From Glandiceps talaboti (Eukaryota; Hemichordata; Enteropneusta; Spengelidae), in NCBI RefSeq assembly GCF_964340395.1, contig NC_135569.1:5591540-5636539 (forward strand): a stretch of 45,000 nucleotides of DNA. Reading direction: 5' to 3'. The position numbers and the translations under genes are program-made. The notes beneath the pieces are model-generated. The model had not been told where the DNA came from. It did not search any database and saw only the letters and a program-made list of their open reading frames with translations. Positions 13,066-41,500 of the stretch are shown here, in pieces; positions within the stretch are counted from its first letter, which is position 1, and every line of letters starts with the position of its first letter.

Positions 13066-13366
13066 TTAGATAGATAGAATAGTAGATAGATAGATAGACA
13101 GACAGATAGCTATATAGTTAGACAAACAGAGATAGATGGGTAGGTGAATGCATGGATAGACATACATACATACATACATACATACATACATACATTATAC
13201 ATACATACATACATACATACATACATACATACATACATACACCCATCCATACATCTATACATCCATCCATCCATCCATCCATCCATACATACATACATAC
13301 ATACATACATACATACATACATACATACATACATACATACATACATACATACATACACACACTGAA
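13066..13366. repeat. GATA/CATA/CATC tetranucleotide tract
   Basis: GATA-type units (13066-13140) are followed by (CATA)n with an internal CATC block at 13240-13285. Frames in all directions are read-through (H-T-Y-I or M-Y-V-C). Confidence 0.92.
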
Positions 13367-13954
13367 AACACACTATAGATGACATGGAGAACAACCTGCG
13401 AAATACTCTCAAATTTGTTCTCAGTAAAGATTTTCATTTCTAGAACAATTGAGAAATTTGAAAATCCGTACACGTCAATTAAAAAAGTAGAAACAAGACA
13501 TTACAGTTGCCCAAAGTCAGTTATATTGACATCAATAACAGAAATGCAGCTATCTATCGAAGGACGTGCATAACGTCACAGATGACTGGGTTAGGCTTTG
13601 TACACATGGGTTAATTTTTTAGGTAGGTACAACAGAAAGTGTATGAGTAAAGGGTCCTGTACGTAGACCCAGTGATGTGTAAGTAGTAAGAATAAACCAC
13701 TCTCCCCTTGGAGATATATACTTATGTGGCGTCTTAACGATGGGACCCCCCCTCCTCACAAAGACGTATATTTTTTTTCGGGGTAGTTAACGTTGTTGGA
13801 GAGTTGTTTTATCGGACGACGACTGTGGTTCGGATTTTTTAAGTTTGTGAAGGTAATTGCGAGCTTGAGTGATAACATGCTATCTAGTTCGACTTCGACT
13901 TCAAAGGTTAAACCTTACATTGCGAGGAGAGATAGAAACAGAGGAGAGGTGGAT

Positions 13955-13979
13955 AGAGAGAGAGGGACAGAGAGAGAGG

Positions 13980-14041
<62 letters not shown>

Positions 14042-14045
14042 GAGA
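13955..14045. repeat. (GA)n dinucleotide tract
   Basis: GA/GAGAGG-type purine repeats of about 90 bp with a nearly pure (GA)n core. It explains the R-E and L-S frames in this part. Confidence 0.92.
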
Positions 14046-14479
14046 GACAGACAAACAAACAGGGAAGAGAGAAATGAGACGCGATATCCTATAATCTTCT
14101 GACACGATATCAGTGACCAGCTGGTCTGTGCTGAAAGTACTAGTTAGACACTCACCGGGTATTGTCCTACAGTAGCTTGACACACTTGTTGAGCATCGGG
14201 ACTCGATGCGCATGCGTATCGTTTCAGTTTATTTTATTTTATTTTATAAGATCAACTTTTCAGTGCAAATTTCACATGAGTAAAACAAGTTCATGGAGCA
14301 GTTAAAACGGGAACGTTTCAACACAAGTGATTATTTCAACTATCCATAGATTCTTGGTACAAAAATAACTAGCGTAGAGCTTGTAGGCTCATGGTTAACA
14401 AGAAGAGATATTTGTTCGCGCGCGCGCGCACATACACACACACACACACACACTCACTCACACACACACACACACACAC

Positions 14480-14575
<96 letters not shown>

Positions 14576-15390
14576 TCGTGGATTTTAAGTTTTATAAACA
14601 CATACCCTGATAAATGAAAACAAAATTCGTACCACAGTCATAATAAACAGAGTTGAAACTTTTAATTTGAGGTATTTTGTAACTGTATTACTGTAATATG
14701 TATACTACAACAAGGCAAAAGTGAACATGTAGGAAGATAACTAATTCCATACTATATATGTTTACTAATGAGAGCTTTCTAAATCACTTATATATTACAG
14801 TGCAGTACACTCAGAACTGTTATGTGACCGACCGCATGTTCACAACTGTGCTTGTATTGATGTCATGGAGGTTTTTGACCACTTTATATGATAATGAATA
14901 TTTGGTCCAAAAGTCCGACCCTACCTTGCTTTCACAAAGTTCCACCTCTTGACCAATCACTAATCGAGTTTCCGCATCTCGACCAATCAGAAGTTGATTT
15001 TGCCAATTGAGGGTCAAGGATCTAACCATGATGAAGAGATAGAACCGCCTTTTTTGGTATAACGTTTCGTGTGTCTCATTGTCTACGTGTGTATTTTTGT
15101 GTGTGTGTGTACTGCTGACCAGACACGCTGCTGCGAGCCATGTGCGTAAATAGGGTACGCTCTATTGTTCGGTAACTATAAAAGTTGCACAAGTCCAATG
15201 TCATAGCATTCGAGGACTCGGCCTCATGCACACAATACAACACCACAGAACATAATGTCGTCGTAATTTGAGGATCGTCCCAGACAAAAGCACAACAATA
15301 GATATTGGTCTTGTCAAAGAGATTTCTTATATGTCCCCCGGAAGTTATCACGCGGATCATCGTAGTGGTCAACCCTTATCATTGTGTATC
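14046..15390. other. Region upstream of the carotenoid oxygenase, with a (CA)n-(TA)n tract
   Basis: A CG/CA/TA microsatellite occupies 14418-14575 (CGCGCG, then CACA, then about 95 bp of TA). Between 14930 and 15000 are two similar segments with TTGACCAATCA or TCGACCAATCA, each an ATTGG/CCAAT-like motif. No exon is recognised up to the TATA box at 15394. Confidence 0.5.
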
Positions 15391-15393
15391 CTC

Positions 15394-15400
15394 TATAAAA
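15394..15400 (+). promoter_or_regulatory. TATA box of the carotenoid oxygenase gene
   Basis: TATAAAA lies 55 bp upstream of the chosen start codon (15455). That predicts a transcription start near 15425 and a 5' leader of about 30 nt. An out-of-frame ATG in weak context at 15432 would start a short overlapping upstream frame. The spacing fits a core promoter; there is no experimental evidence. Confidence 0.65.
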
Positions 15401-15454
15401 CAGAGCAGCGGACAGACCTAACAGCAATTACATGTATTACAGCACAAGGGGGAC

Positions 15455-28033
<12,579 letters not shown>

Positions 28034-29845
28034 AAAGGGAACAACACCGTGTTCTCAACCAGAACACCTACAAACTGCAGAAGAGTGTTGGGGCGATTGG
28101 AGCGCTGAGTATGATTACGTCATTCTTTGACGAGTAAATCGCAAAGAGAATACTGTCTTTTCTTTACAGTACAAAGTATGCAATACTACGAATATAAAGG
28201 GAGATTCACAAAGTAATCTACCAATGTAAGGATACTTGAATATTTTACCAGCGCCTGCTTGAAAATTCAAATTTACCATGGAAGGATAATGAACACGAAT
28301 TTGTTTGATTCTTCCATATCACCAATTATCGATTTCATTTCTTATGGTATGTAGGAGAAACGTCCTATTATATCATGAAAAACGATCGAATTGTCAGTCA
28401 AAACGATGTAGGAACGGTTCGATGGTGGAGCATTTTATACAAAGAACAGTCACGTGATCGAAAATGTATTCACTTTACACTTTGTCTTAAGGTCATGTTT
28501 ATCAAATGTGCCTCTTCTCTGAAGAACCGAGCACTTTCATAGAAGTGCGAGAGAGCAAAATCTCCCGGGCCAATTCTAGAGTGCCGCCATAATATGTAAG
28601 TGATCTACCCGTATTTCTCATATTAGAAATTTACGCATGGCAAGTACTCTGTGTTCAAGAAACCATCCATTCAGAATAGCCTATGTCGAATTTTACTGTA
28701 TACACTTGATTGAGAATGATTGGATGATGGGGTATATATATTCAAGTGACGTAACGAAATTCTGCCACTGCGTAAACAGAAACCTATTTAATAACATTGT
28801 GTCATCAATGTATGGGTACTTAGTGTCAGGTATATGTGCAATAACTTATTTTCATTGGTTTTGTTATTATTTTGTCGAAAATAAGAATTTTAGATTTAGT
28901 GATGTAGTCAATGGACAACCAATTTGCTTTATGTGATATACTATGAGGGCGCTATTGAAACGGTTTTTGTATTTTTATGATGCCTTTCAAGTGAAAGTCA
29001 ACCAATTCAACACTTGTCTAATAATATAACATTTCGCAAAAGCAATTGGTACTTTACCAGTGGTTAATGTCACGTGCATAAAGATGACAAGTGGGAAGGT
29101 AATGTCCCTATAACACGCAACCTTGAAGGTCACATAAGGTCAATTGGCAAGAGGTCAGAGGTCAAATATGACTTTCACAGAGGCAGTGTATATACTTAGT
29201 TGTGAAGGAGGGCAGCCAGTTGTACGTAGCCAACAGATGAATATATTGGCATGACTGTATTATTTCGTTTATGCTGCTTGATATGTAATTATCTGTGTTT
29301 GAAGGCGCACTTCGCATTTGACCTTCGACACGAATTTTAAAGACAGCGTCAGTACTTTTCATGTTGTCTTTCTTTTGTTTTATTTACGCATTTCGGAGAT
29401 ATTACTTGATAAAATATATGTGTACGAAATATGTATAGATTGCAAGATATACGTCCCAGACTGCAGAATCGCCTTTTAATCTATATTTCAACATTACGGG
29501 GAAAAAACCGTCACCATATTTATTAAGGGTTTCTGATATTTAAAGATTATGTTTGTTTTTCATTTAATGTACAAGCAAAAATAATGCAAGTCTGCTAAAC
29601 GACGAATGCATGCTAAAAAACTGTCAAGTGGCTTTATATGCTTCTCTTCAGTATTTTTTTTTGCAGAGAGCCATTTACATTGTAACCAGAATTTACGCAA
29701 TCGACTGCTTGAACTTTAAACATGCATACAGTACTATGATCTTGAACTCTTTTTCAGGAATGTTAGGGAGTGAACATTTAGTTGCAAGAAAAGTGTTCAT
29801 TGGTATCTCAGTAATAGATTTACAGGTTCTTGTTGGTGTACACTA
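28034..29845. other. Oxygenase 3' region and intergenic sequence
   Basis: It includes the 3' UTR (no AATAAA close by; variant AATATA at 28191). A 99-codon plus frame at 28637-28936 is the longest non-repetitive unassigned frame, but it has no recognisable domain and its composition fits AT-rich non-coding DNA. No RNA gene is recognised. Confidence 0.4.
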
Positions 29846-30244
29846 CAATTAAAACCACGAAAACAGAAACAAAAATCGTCTGGATGGCTCATCGAAAATG
29901 TCACTCCGGAGTTCTACATTTTGCAGTCTAGCTCAACAAAAATCTCACCGACGTTCCTACGTTTTATCGTCTTTCTCGACAATTATTGAACCAGACGATG
30001 AAATATAGCAATGTCCGTAAGAATTTTGTTGAGCCAGACGATAAAATGTAGCAATGTTAGTAAGATTTTTTTTGAGCTAGACGATACAATGTAGCAATGT
30101 TGGTAAGATTTTTGTGACGCCAGACGATAAAATGTAGCAATGTTAGTAAGATTTTTGTTGAGCCAGACGATACAATGTAGCAATGTTAGTAAGATGTTTT
30201 GTCGAGCCAGGTGACATTTTGTTTCGCGTTTCTTGATTTTATTG
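29846..30244. mobile_element. MITE C: 43-bp-repeat element, intergenic copy
   Basis: The left end CAATTAAAACCACGAAAAC and right end GTTTCTTGATTTTATTG are inverted copies of one terminus. Inside, two minus-oriented monomers (29905-29975) face five plus-oriented 43-bp monomers (29990-30200). The right flank GTGACATTTTGTTTC is shared with the copy at 38.8 kb. Confidence 0.72.
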
Positions 30245-31875
<1,631 letters not shown>

Positions 31876-34677
31876 TTAGATCGGTTTCATTTTACAAACA
31901 AACCACTTTTCATCGGTACACTCTTCGTCTTCCCAATCGCCACCTGTGACGTTACAAGATGAGGAAATGTAACAGTTTATGTAATTTGCATATCTGAAAT
32001 CCGTGAAAGCCAATCATTCAATTTATCATACTGATATATTAAAGGGTAATGCCACTTCGGGAAATCGAAACTCTATTTCCCCTCTATTGTTGTTACACTG
32101 GTCCACCATTGCATCATGGGAATTTAGCAGACATACATATGTATTAGATGCACACTGAATATTCATGATTAGATGCACACTGAATATTCATGATTAGATG
32201 CACACTGAATATTCATAAGTATAGGTAATAACCACTTGAGAGTCATGAATATTCACTATTTACCAAATATATACATGTCTGCTAACTTGCTCGAGGCAAT
32301 GGTGGAGAAGTGTGATAACGAAAGAGGTAAAATAGAATTTCAATCTAACAATCCGGCGCGCAAACAAAATTCACGTGTCTTGAAATCATGATACGACTCT
32401 CCAAAATCCACTTTATTTCCTGGAGTATCGTTCTTCTTGAATAAGGCCTAAAAATAATGATTTAGTTCCGGTTACCTGACCCCACCTAGTTTTTCACTGC
32501 CGACCCTAATTTTTTTTACGTGTTTGAGAAAAAAATAATAACATCGCAAAACTTGTGAAGTCTCACGAGAAATAAGCCTAGTGGATGCGGAAACTGTCAT
32601 CAACTTAAAAAGACAAAATAAAACTGTTCTTCCAATCTGTAATGGCTGTACATCTAATAGGAAGAAATAAACAACACAGAGACTATTTGGAAAACAATGG
32701 AAGACCTGAACTTGACACTCACACATGAAAAAAGATTATATAATAAAATAAACTAAAAAGTCTACCGACCCCACCTATTCTAAAATTGAGCGTAATCGGA
32801 ACCACACAAGCTTTATTGTTAGGGCTAAACGCAATCTAATTGCCACTTTCAATTAAATATGCTTACTACCAAATTAGAGTGACTATCGAGTTTCAATTAG
32901 ACAGTACAGTGTTGTTTACTACCAAATTAGAGTGACTATAGAGTTTCAATTAGACAGTACAGTGTTGTTTACTACCAAATTAGAGTGACTATAGAGTTTC
33001 AATTAGACAGTACAGTGTTGTTTACTACCAAATTAGAGTGACTATAGAGTTTCAATTAGACAGTAGTGTTGTTTACTACCAAATTAGAGTGACTATAGAG
33101 TTTCAATTAGACAGTAGTGTTGTTTACTACCAAATTAGAGTGACTATAGAGTTTCAATTAGACAGTACAGTGTTGTTTACTACCACATTAGAGTGACTAT
33201 AGAGTTTCAATTAGACAGTACAGTGTTATTTACTACCAAATTAGAGTGACTATAGAGTTTCAGTTAGGCAACACAACCGATGTTTTGTTAACGTCTCACA
33301 CAACTTGTTATTGTTTGTATTTTAAAAACCTGAAGAAAAAAAACTGTTTATACATTTTCTAGCATGTATTTTGCAATTTTATAGCTTATGGTATAAATTT
33401 TATCATTCATTTTTTTTTACTTTTATCAAATTCATTAATTAATCAGTAAAGGTTCTGTTGTGACATTTGTGGGGTTTATGTCAGGGGAGAGATTTTATCT
33501 CGGGCATTCGTGCTAATTTAGTAGTGGATACCATTGCATAGGATTCACCATTCATTTGTTCAGGGCCAACTTTGTTTGTCTTATAGTTCTGCCGGACAAC
33601 TGTTTGTCACGTGGTTTATGGTCTATGTAGGTGTGAAATTTTAAATAAAGAAGAATTTGACACAGTTATAATCTAACCTCCTGGACTTGGTAGTGGCAGT
33701 AGAGCTTCGTTGGCCTGCACAACACAGTTGATGTTATTGGTGAAGGGTCCTCTGGACTCGCCGTCAGGTTCTCCTTCTTCCCAGGTTGTGTATTCCACTG
33801 CAGTATGATCAGACCATTCCCACACTAATTCCTGTAGCACAGCAATACAATTTATACAATTCGATGTCACAAACCAAATTAAGTGAGTTGTATATATGTA
33901 TATACATGTGTATGTATGTATGTGTGTGTGTGTATGTATGTATGTATGTATGTATGTATGTATGTATGTATGTATGTATGTATGTATGTATGTATGTATG
34001 TATGTATGCATGCATGCATGCATGGTATGTATGTATGTATGTATGTATGTATGTATGTATGTATGTATGTATGTATGTATGTATGTATGTATGTATGTAT
34101 GTATGTATGTATGTATGTATGTATGTATGTATGTGTGTGTGTGTATGTGTGTGTATGTATGTATGTATGTATGTATGTATGTATGTATGTATGTATGTAT
34201 GTATGTATGTATGTATGTATGTATGTGAATAGAAATGCATATGGAACTTAAAAGTCAGTCAGTATAAATAGATGTAAAGTCCGACGTTTCGAATAAATAT
34301 TCTTTTTCAAGGTATTATCGGCGAGATGAGATACAGACATGTTAGGTAAACACCTGAACATATGTATGTGTGTGTGTGCGTGCGTGTGTGCGCGTGTCAC
34401 ATATGCATGTACATCTCATATCAAAACACTGTAATATGATTGTCTTACATTTTTCTGGTTGTTGAGGCCAATCCAAATGTCTTTTAATTCTGGATCATCA
34501 GGGCAAACACTAGCAATTTGGTTGTTTTCGTTATTGCTATGAACTGAAGCTAGATGACCACCATATTGTCTACAAACGTTGTCTGCCTTCGTCCAAGGTT
34601 CGGCTTCTGTGAAACATCGATAGCAGTGTGATTCTCCACCAATCGGATTCCACTCCGTCCAACTCTCGGGACAATCT

Positions 34678-34720
<43 letters not shown>

Positions 34721-34865
34721 CGGCGGCGGCGGCGGCGGTGGCAACGAAAACAAAAACAACAACAAAACCAGCAACAAAAATAACAACAACAACAACAACA
34801 ACAACAACAGTAGCAGCAGTAACAACAACAAAAACAACAGAGCGACGGCGTCGTTGACGACGACG

Positions 34866-34910
<45 letters not shown>

Positions 34911-35301
34911 TCAACACAAAGGACAACGATGACAAAAGTAAGTTAGAACAACAGCAAATGTAAGCAAAACTTGGCCTAATGCTTCAAGGGACGAGCTATC
35001 TGCATTATTGAAACCTTTGGTTCTAAAGTAATCTTTAGAATTTGAAAAGTATAGAACTGAGCATATCATCTATCTATAGAAATTGAAAACAACATTTTGT
35101 TTGTTTGTTTGTTTGTTATATCGTCAAATGTAAACAAACAATCTTACAGAGTTTCTTATTTGAGTATTAATTACAGAGAATGTGACTAGACGGTCAATAA
35201 CAATAATACTCAAACATAAGAAAATTCATCTCGTAAAGTGAATACTTAACAGGCTTACAACTCAACAATTACTTCAACTCAGGCATGCATGTATACATTT
35301 T

Positions 35302-35338
<37 letters not shown>

Positions 35339-35486
35339 AAGACAGACAGACAGACAGACAATTACAAAATGTACATATGCGATTGATTATTAAAAATTCA
35401 CGAATTCATAAAGTAATATGAATGATCACAACAGAGTATAAGCTAACCAAAGGATACTATAGCAACTTTCACGCTGTATGGATGCA

Positions 35487-35577
<91 letters not shown>

Positions 35578-35835
35578 ACATGTACGTTGTACAAAGAATT
35601 AATATAGATAAATAGATCAACACGTATATTTTGAACTGTCTATTTCCAATACAATACAATACAATACAATACAATACAATACAATACAATACAATACAAT
35701 ACAATACAATACAATACAATACAATATAATGCAATACAATACAATACAATACAATATAATACAATACATGGAATCGTCATTACCTCCCTGTGCGTATGCT
35801 ACTAGAAGGAAGAGAAGTACTGGTGTCCACAGCAT
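31876..35835 (-). CDS. Secreted C-type lectin 1, 4 coding exons
   Basis: Single-CTLD secreted lectin of 166 residues, expected to bind microbial or self glycans outside the cell. Coding exons in transcript order: 35835-35784, 34675-34449, 33831-33678 and 31943-31876 (phases 1,0,1, all GT-AG). Signal peptide MLWTPVLLFLLVAYAQG (1-17), then a long-form CTLD with eight cysteines (19, 35, 38, 52, 75, 129, 153, 161), WIGL at 85-88, EPD at 114-116 and WEDEEC at 148-153, ending FVCKMKPI. The EPD tripeptide replaces the usual EPN or QPD of the calcium and sugar site, and WED replaces WND, so sugar preference cannot be read off. A 5' UTR intron is likely: acceptor TTTACAG at about 35847, candidate donor at 36383. 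Large introns are full of microsatellites, and the 1.7-kb last intron holds element copies and a 53-bp minisatellite. Paralogue of the lectin at 41501-44900. Confidence 0.9.
32050..32420. mobile_element. Family A foldback-like element, second copy (in lectin 1 intron 3)
   Basis: CTCTATTGTTGTTACACTGG and AGCAGACATACATATG on the left pair with inverted counterparts near 32270-32345. TTAGATGCACACTGAATATT is repeated three times in tandem in the middle (32141-32215). The right end (TGATACGACTCTCCAAAATC) matches the family A terminus at 2677-2711. The left half also matches 2130-2210. The outer left end is not clear. Confidence 0.55.
32442..32829 (-). mobile_element. MITE-like element B, copy 2 (in lectin 1 intron 3)
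   Basis: Reverse-oriented, diverged full-length copy of 2725-3063, with AAGGCCTAA and TAGGGCTAA termini and inverted GTTCCGG/CGGAACC blocks. The minus-strand frame keeps VQPLQI and LFKLM in the same relative place as in copy 1. It sits next to a family A sequence, as copy 1 does. Confidence 0.65.
32864..33272 (+). repeat. 53-bp minisatellite, 8 units (lectin 1 intron 3)
   Basis: Units start TACTACCAAATTAGAGTGAC at 32864, 32917, 32970, 33023, 33074, 33125, 33178 and 33231. Spacing is 53 bp, except two adjacent 51-bp units that lack the same 2 bp in CAGTACAGTG. Units are nearly identical, which implies recent expansion. Confidence 0.95.
33895..34226. repeat. (TATG)n tract in lectin 1 intron 2
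   Basis: About 330 bp of TATG with short TGTG and GCAT interruptions, starting about 60 bp past the acceptor of exon 3 (minus strand). Open frames are read-through. A (TG)n run follows at 34367-34398. Confidence 0.94.
34677..34915. repeat. (ACA)n/(CGG)n/(CGA)n trinucleotide tract in lectin 1 intron 1
   Basis: AAC triplets with an internal CGG block (34722-34740) and a CGA block (34853-34867), ending directly at the exon 2 acceptor (AG at 34676-34677). The usual polypyrimidine tract is therefore replaced by (GTT)n on the coding strand. Confidence 0.92.
35305..35768. repeat. (CAGA)n, (CTGT)n and (ACAAT)n tracts in lectin 1 intron 1
   Basis: CAGA repeats at 35305-35360, CTGT repeats at 35487-35578 and a pentanucleotide ACAAT run at 35647-35768 that stops only about 14 bp from the exon 1 donor. 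Confidence 0.93.
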
Positions 35836-35941
35836 TTTGATTGAATACCTGTAAATATCAACATGTATCATTTATACAAAGAATATACATCCAAGCGAGG
35901 CATCTGTCTCACTGTCTCTCGCTTTCTACCTGTCTTCGACA

Positions 35942-35944
35942 TTG

Positions 35945-36034
<90 letters not shown>
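35942..36034. repeat. (CTGT)n tract in the lectin 1 5' region
   Basis: About 90 bp of pure CTGT repeats between the coding start of lectin 1 and its proposed 5' UTR exon. Confidence 0.93.
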
Positions 36035-36035
<1 letters not shown>

Positions 36036-36164
36036 AATTTTCGAATTTTCGAATTTTCACTCTACAGTAAACGCAAGGCACTAAAATACATTAAAGTGTC
36101 AATAAAAGAACTAACTCATAGTAAAGCTGGTAGAGCTCAAACAAAGTAATCATGGTAATTTTGG

Positions 36165-36262
36165 TAAGATTAGTGCCGCGCCAGATGATAAAATGTAGCA
36201 AATGGATGTTTAAAAGTACGATTTGGTTTGTCAAGTCAGGCAACGTCATCTTCCAGTCAACT
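36165..36262 (+). repeat. Fragment of the 43-bp repeat element
   Basis: One plus-oriented monomer (GCCAGATGATAAAATGTAGC) followed by GTCAAGTCAGGCAACGTCAT, resembling the element's right flank. Ends are not recognisable. Confidence 0.55.
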
Positions 36263-36383
36263 CAATCTATCATTTGATATGTTTTAAAGTATATTTTGCA
36301 GCAAGGATGTATTTGTACGGTAGTAAAGTTGGAATATCATAACGTTTGGGATGAAATTTTAAGTCATTAAACGAGTGACATAC

Positions 36384-36439
36384 CTTGAATATTAGAAGAT
36401 TGAGCAAGAACAGAATGCGTGGGGATGGTGTGGTTATAT
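36384..36439 (-). promoter_or_regulatory. Candidate 5' UTR exon and promoter of lectin 1
   Basis: On the minus strand, ATATTCAAG followed by GTATGT makes a good donor (exon end 36384). It would pair with the acceptor at about 35847 just before the start codon. A TATA-like CATATAACC lies about 50 bp further upstream (near 36433-36440), putting transcription start near 36405. Inferred from motifs only. Confidence 0.35.
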
Positions 36440-39618
<3,179 letters not shown>

Positions 39619-39633
39619 TTGGTACAATATTTG

Positions 39634-39639
39634 TAATTA

Positions 39640-39689
<50 letters not shown>

Positions 39690-39698
39690 CGATCGATA
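39634..39698. repeat. (GATT)n/(GATC)n tract
   Basis: About 60 bp of ATTG/GATT repeats followed by GATCGATCG, just past the lysozyme stop codon and within its likely 3' UTR. Confidence 0.9.
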
Positions 39699-39933
39699 CT
39701 CGATACTTTTCAATTCTTCTGTAATTTATATTCTGGTCTAATCAACAATTAAAGAAACAAATTGATTGCTTAATTACATCATTAACTTGTCTCTCGTCTC
39801 ATAGTGTGCTGGGTCATGCGGTTATGAACAGACAAAGTCGTTACAGCCATTCAGCATAAGCATGCACTTTCGATGAGATGGGATATCAAGTTCAATGAGA
39901 CTGGTTACAAGGTTTCGTTTTCAGACAAATTAC

Positions 39934-39939
39934 AATAAA
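39934..39939 (+). terminator. Candidate poly(A) signal of the lysozyme gene
   Basis: AATAAA lies 316 nt past the stop codon at 39618; it is the nearest canonical hexamer on this strand. Confidence 0.5.
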
Positions 39940-40046
39940 GATAGCTGAAATTGACCTTTCTCTGTGGGTGTCCCATTTTCTGGTCTGTCTGTAAAGTTAG
40001 ATATTTGCCTGTTTAACCATGTATCAAGTCTGCCAAGTTTCCCATT

Positions 40047-40123
<77 letters not shown>

Positions 40124-40154
40124 GGTAGTGGTGGTGGTGGTGGTGGTGGTAGTG

Positions 40155-40186
<32 letters not shown>

Positions 40187-40220
40187 AGTGGTGGTGGTGG
40201 TGGTAGTGGTAGTAGTAGTA

Positions 40221-40270
<50 letters not shown>

Positions 40271-40632
40271 GGGGTAGTGGTGGTGGTGGTAGTAGTAGTA
40301 GTGGTAGTGTGTGTATGATGTTACTTTTGAAATCATTAACCAAAGTCAGAGCAGACACTTTGAAGCAATGATTGTGTGCTGTCTGTATTACAATTATCTT
40401 AACACTATGAACTGGTTCCAGTCTTAGTGATCTTGCTATCTCATCTATTCCAAACTACATACTCATTCTGTATTAAAAGGCTGTAAATGGAGAATGCTAT
40501 TAAAGCATCACGGGACTGTAAAAACTAAGCTGCAACCCTATCAAGACATGGGAATGAGGAGTTATAGAATTCATCGATTTTTGGACACACTCACCCACAG
40601 ACATACATGCAGAAACACAGATACTCACGGAC

Positions 40633-40668
<36 letters not shown>

Positions 40669-41075
40669 ACAAAGACATAGAGACAGAGACACAGGGACAT
40701 AGGTACATACATACAGACAGATAGACAAACAACCAGACGGACAGGCGGACGGGCTGATGACAAACAGACAGACAGACATACAGACAGACAGACAGACAGT
40801 TGATAACAAAATTGACACGAAACTCCTCTTTTTTTTGAAGAACTTTACTCCTTATTTCCAGTTCATTGCAAATTAACTAACATTTCTCAAATTTAAACTG
40901 TCAACTTTGTAAGTAATACTTTTCTTTGTAATGGTAGATGGCTGACCACAATTAAGTGTTGAAACATCATTTTCTAACCTGTAGAAGAAATGCAACGGAG
41001 ACGATTAATCAATTTGACATAAAATTGATAGATATCAGATGCCGTAGCAATAAAAAGAAGAAGAAAAAAGGAAAA

Positions 41076-41107
<32 letters not shown>

Positions 41108-41315
41108 CCTACCCCACAGATATACAGGTATATAGGTACAATTGAGAGTGTAGAAAAATATGGGAACATAGTAGTTAGACAAGCGGAAACTAGTTTCTGG
41201 ACACTAAAACGAGTTTTTTTTTACATGGCATTTCTATGACATAACCACCTGTAGAAGCAATATTCAACAATGTTGCAAAATGAAACTTTTCTAAAATTGG
41301 AGTTTTTGGTTGCCA
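39940..41315. other. Convergent intergenic region rich in microsatellites
   Basis: Between the 3' ends of the lysozyme and lectin 2. It holds an AGT/GGT tract (40050-40312), CA runs (40629-40670, 41078-41105) and CAGA-type repeats (40680-40800). The rest shows no gene. Confidence 0.6.
40050..40312. repeat. (AGT)n/(GGT)n trinucleotide tract
   Basis: About 260 bp with the same AGT/GGT block structure as 6731-7170. It accounts for the polyS/G, polyT and polyY frames here. Confidence 0.94.
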
Positions 41316-41321
41316 TTTATT
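41316..41321 (-). terminator. Candidate poly(A) signal of lectin 2
   Basis: Minus-strand AATAAA, 180 nt past the lectin 2 stop codon at 41501-41503. Confidence 0.5.
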
Positions 41322-41500
41322 TGAACATCTAAGCAATAGTTGAATAATCTCATTTTCATTATCAAAAGGGTTATTAGTTAGTTTGTTTTTTGAAATTGTA
41401 TAAAACCAACACCATGTGACTATGAACCTTATCTTCATGAATGCAGTATTAAAAAGACTTACTTCTGCATTTGTCAGTCGCCCATTTGGTGATGACGTCA

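Noticed and set aside
28637-28936. 99-codon frame downstream of the oxygenase as a separate gene
   Set aside because: No recognisable domain, splice pattern or promoter; composition fits AT-rich intergenic DNA.
33673-34023. 116-codon minus frame ending LPSPGG then stop, as a lectin C terminus
   Set aside because: It lacks the last cysteines of the CTLD. Splicing at 33678 to the exon at 31943 restores the WEDEEC...FVCK end, so the apparent stop is intronic.
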